From NCBI GenBank assembly GCA_023451915.1, contig JAEXXS010000093.1, positions 1-7,120 on the forward strand: a stretch of 7,120 nt of DNA, given 5' to 3'. The position numbers were made by a program, and so were the translations under genes. Numbering within the stretch: the first letter of the stretch is position 1; each line of letters opens with the position of its first letter. Source of the stretch: Pseudomonadota bacterium. GTDB taxonomy: Bacteria; Pseudomonadota; Alphaproteobacteria; Rhizobiales; Rhizobiaceae. The notes beneath the pieces are model-generated. The model was not told the origin of the DNA and searched no databases. It saw only the letters and a program-made list of their open reading frames with translations. This document shows, piece by piece, positions 6,497-7,120 of the stretch.

Positions 6497-7120
6497 CTAC
6501 TCTTCTTCCGCTTTCTTCAGCGCATCGGCGAGCGAGGCCTTGGCGGAGCCAGGTTTCAGCGGTTTTTGCTGCGATTCATGCGGGGCCCAGCCCGACAGCC
6601 AGATGATCGAAAATGTCGCGCGGATGCGTCCATCTGGATCGCTGAAGCGTTCCGCGTAGATTTCCGCCGCACGCAGGAAAAGGCGTTTTGAGACCGGACG
6701 GCGCGACCGGTCACGCACGATGTTCTGCATGCCCATGGCGCGCAGATCGGCCATAAGGTTGAAGAGCGAATCATAGCGCACGGTCACGTTTTCCACGTCC
6801 GTCACCGGCAGGGCAAAGCCCGCGCGCTGCAACAGGCCGCCGACATCACGCACATCCGCAAACGGAAAAACGCGTGGCGATGCGCCGCCGGTCAATTCGA
6901 TTTCCGCCTGCAACAGGCTTTCACGCAATTCGCCCAGGGTTCCGCTGCCGCTGAGCGCCGCCAGAAAAAGCCCGTCCGGCTTCAATGCGCGGGCGATCTG
7001 CACCATGACGCCCGGCGTGTCATTGGTGGCGTGCAGCGCCATCAGTGATACGATCAGATCGGCGCTGCCCGGTTTGATCGGCAGCAGTTCCTCGTCACCA
7101 ACGACTGCCGGATATGGACC
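6497..7120 (-). CDS. Methyltransferase-fold protein of the NDUFAF5 type, C-terminal part (cut by window edge)
   Basis: The reverse strand is open from the window edge to a TAG at 6499-6497, giving the last 207 residues; the N-terminus with the SAM-binding glycine loop lies outside. The visible part starts late in the Rossmann fold: ADLIVSLMALHATNDTPGVM followed by IARALKPDGLFLAALSG is the typical motif II/III region of class I SAM methyltransferases. The C-terminal half, with RDVGGLLQRAGFALPV, DLRAMGMQNI, AAEIYAERFSDPDGRIRATF and WLSGWAPHESQQKPLKPGSA, matches the pattern I recall for mitochondrial NDUFAF5, whose end has GW-x-x-H-x-SQ-x-x-P and GSA in the same order. NDUFAF5 hydroxylates an arginine of the NDUFS7 subunit during complex I assembly; BioC (malonyl-ACP methyltransferase) is a relative that is often used as the automatic name. 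An internal Met at 7042 is not the start, since homologous residues continue upstream of it. Family is fairly sure; exact activity is inferred. Confidence 0.85.
   Translation of the reverse strand, partial: GPYPAVVGDEELLPIKPGSADLIVSLMALHATNDTPGVMVQIARALKPDGLFLAALSGSGTLGELRESLLQAEIELTGGASPRVFPFADVRDVGGLLQRAGFALPVTDVENVTVRYDSLFNLMADLRAMGMQNIVRDRSRRPVSKRLFLRAAEIYAERFSDPDGRIRATFSIIWLSGWAPHESQQKPLKPGSAKASLADALKKAEEE

Noticed and set aside
1..7120. A defence system, secondary-metabolite cluster or other novel multi-gene system.
   Set aside because: Every sizeable gene but one belongs to a known housekeeping or general enzyme family, gene directions and terminators split them into separate units, and no mobile-element genes or unusual composition were seen.

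Overview
The window carries conserved housekeeping genes of an alphaproteobacterium, most likely from the Brucella/Ochrobactrum group of the Hyphomicrobiales. I infer this from the wording of the SecA and ArgJ proteins, from a gene order that I recall from that group, and from two copies of a palindromic intergenic repeat of about 105 bp that resembles the Bru-RS elements of Brucella. The species was not determined. I see no phage, transposase, CRISPR array, rRNA or tRNA.

Layout: (1) 1-1679, minus strand: the N-terminal 559 residues of SecA, the ATPase motor of protein export, running off the left edge. (2) 1680-2036: a divergent promoter region with an 18-bp perfect palindrome in the secA leader. 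(3) 2037-3014, plus: an exported parvulin-type peptidyl-prolyl isomerase, closed by a textbook intrinsic terminator at 3031-3058. (4) 3176-4417, plus: argJ, glutamate N-acetyltransferase/ornithine acetyltransferase of arginine biosynthesis. (5) 4418-4701: a non-coding stretch with a 78-bp imperfect inverted repeat followed by one Bru-RS-like element. (6) 4702-5876, plus: a two-gene unit of a GNAT acetyltransferase and a MutT-type Nudix hydrolase joined by an ATGA overlap. A second Bru-RS-like element in the same orientation follows, and it supplies the mutT stop codon. (7) 6112-6462, plus: a small single-pass membrane protein of unknown function. (8) 6497-7120, minus: the C-terminal 207 residues of a methyltransferase-fold protein of the NDUFAF5 type, convergent with the small gene.

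The genes do not form one pathway. SecA and the divergent isomerase both belong to protein export and envelope folding. ArgJ is arginine biosynthesis, MutT is nucleotide-pool cleansing, and the NDUFAF5-like protein probably concerns respiratory complex I. I found no convincing new biological system. The parts most worth a second look are non-coding: the paired repeats, whose stem shows compensatory base changes between copies, the large inverted repeat behind argJ, and the palindrome in front of secA.
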